NCBI RefSeq assembly: GCF_010093085.1
Contig: NZ_MSRC01000007.1
Coordinates: 310,001 to 374,000, forward strand
Reading direction: 5' to 3'
Source: Bacillus sp. SKDU12
Lineage (GTDB): Bacteria > Bacillota > Bacilli > Bacillales > Bacillaceae
DNA length: 64,000 nt
Shown: positions 63,977 to 64,000 of the stretch, piece after piece
Position numbering within the stretch: position 1 is the stretch's first letter
Layout of the letters: every line of letters begins with the position of its first letter
Made by a program: the position numbers and the translations under genes
Notes under the pieces: model-generated
The model's input: the letters and a program-made list of their open reading frames with translations, nothing else
Told to the model about the DNA's origin: nothing
Databases searched by the model: none

Positions 63977-64000
63977 ATGAACAGATTGCAAAAATCACTT
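63977..64000 (+). CDS. Possible start of the next gene, truncated by the window end
   Basis: An ATG at 63977 preceded by AAGAGGAAG opens a frame (MNRLQKSL) that runs off the end. Too short to identify; a TTG three codons later is an alternative start. The 140 bases before it are AT-rich and could hold promoters for both directions. Confidence 0.25.

Noticed and set aside
1-64000. Mobile elements, CRISPR arrays, tRNA/rRNA genes, toxin-antitoxin or defence systems
   Set aside because: No terminal inverted repeats with transposase, repeated spacers, tRNA cloverleaf or recognised defence genes were found; XerD is the chromosomal dimer-resolution recombinase, not an integrase of a mobile element.

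Overview
The window is a stretch of chromosome from a bacterium of the Bacillus subtilis group. Gene content and order match, from memory, the B. subtilis 168 segment that runs from lpdV/bkd through bmr, art, yqj, yqk, ans, fur, xerD, spoIIA and spoVA to lysA and ppiB. Many proteins (BmrR, LysA, XerD, MifM) differ from the 168 sequences I remember by scattered substitutions. A close relative or divergent subspecies is therefore more likely than 168 itself; which one cannot be settled by reading alone. No insertion sequence, prophage, CRISPR array, rRNA or tRNA gene was seen.

Layout. 1-3.8 kb: 3' end of the branched-chain 2-oxoacid dehydrogenase operon (lpdV, bkdAA, bkdAB, bkdB). 3.8-6.9 kb: bmrU-bmr-bmrR on the minus strand, with the MerR-type bmr promoter. 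7-10 kb: brxB and the AhrC-controlled arginine ABC transporter artPQR. 10-16.6 kb: yqjA-yqjG, including an acyl-CoA carboxylase subunit with an epimerase and the YidC2 insertase. 16.6-18.2 kb: the arrest-peptide sensor mifM, which controls yidC2, and DNA polymerase Y1. 18.3-22.5 kb: oxidative pentose phosphate genes gndA and zwf, then RNase Z. 22.6-31.8 kb: the SigM-type yqjL, namA, yqjN, T-box-controlled proI, yqjP, yqjQ, dsdA and coaA. 31.8-32.6 kb: a decayed patch with a lesion-ridden glyoxalase-family pseudogene and the tail of a lost membrane protein. 32.6-41.5 kb: yqzH, polymerase Y2 with its YolD-type partner, small metabolic genes, the FtsZ inhibitor mciZ, nudF and an endonuclease Q homologue. 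41.5-47.4 kb: asparagine/aspartate use (ansR, ansA, ansB) and malate uptake and oxidation (mleN, mleA). 47.4-52.4 kb: yqkK, spoIIM, fur, yqzK, xerD, deoB and pupG. 52.5-60.5 kb: a sporulation block, dacF-spoIIAA-spoIIAB-sigF then spoVAA-AB-AC-AD-AEB-AEA-AF. 60.5-64 kb: lysA, ypuA, ppiB and a GerPF-like gene.

How parts work together. SpoIIAA and SpoIIAB hold and release SigF in the forespore, whose promoter motif lies before dacF. A SigG-type promoter precedes spoVAA, whose operon builds the dipicolinic acid channel. SigE-type signals lie before spoIIM (engulfment) and mciZ (division block in the mother cell). The ansAB and mleNA units feed amino acids and malate into central carbon metabolism; gndA and zwf supply NADPH and pentoses.

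The most interesting points are several short genes and cis-elements that routine gene calling misses: mciZ (40 aa), a 30-residue Prli42-like membrane peptide, a 29-residue membrane peptide in the decayed patch, the mifM arrest motif with an acidic substitution plus its Shine-Dalgarno-masking hairpin, the proline T-box, the ARG boxes and the PerR box at fur. I did not find convincing evidence for a wholly undescribed multi-gene system.
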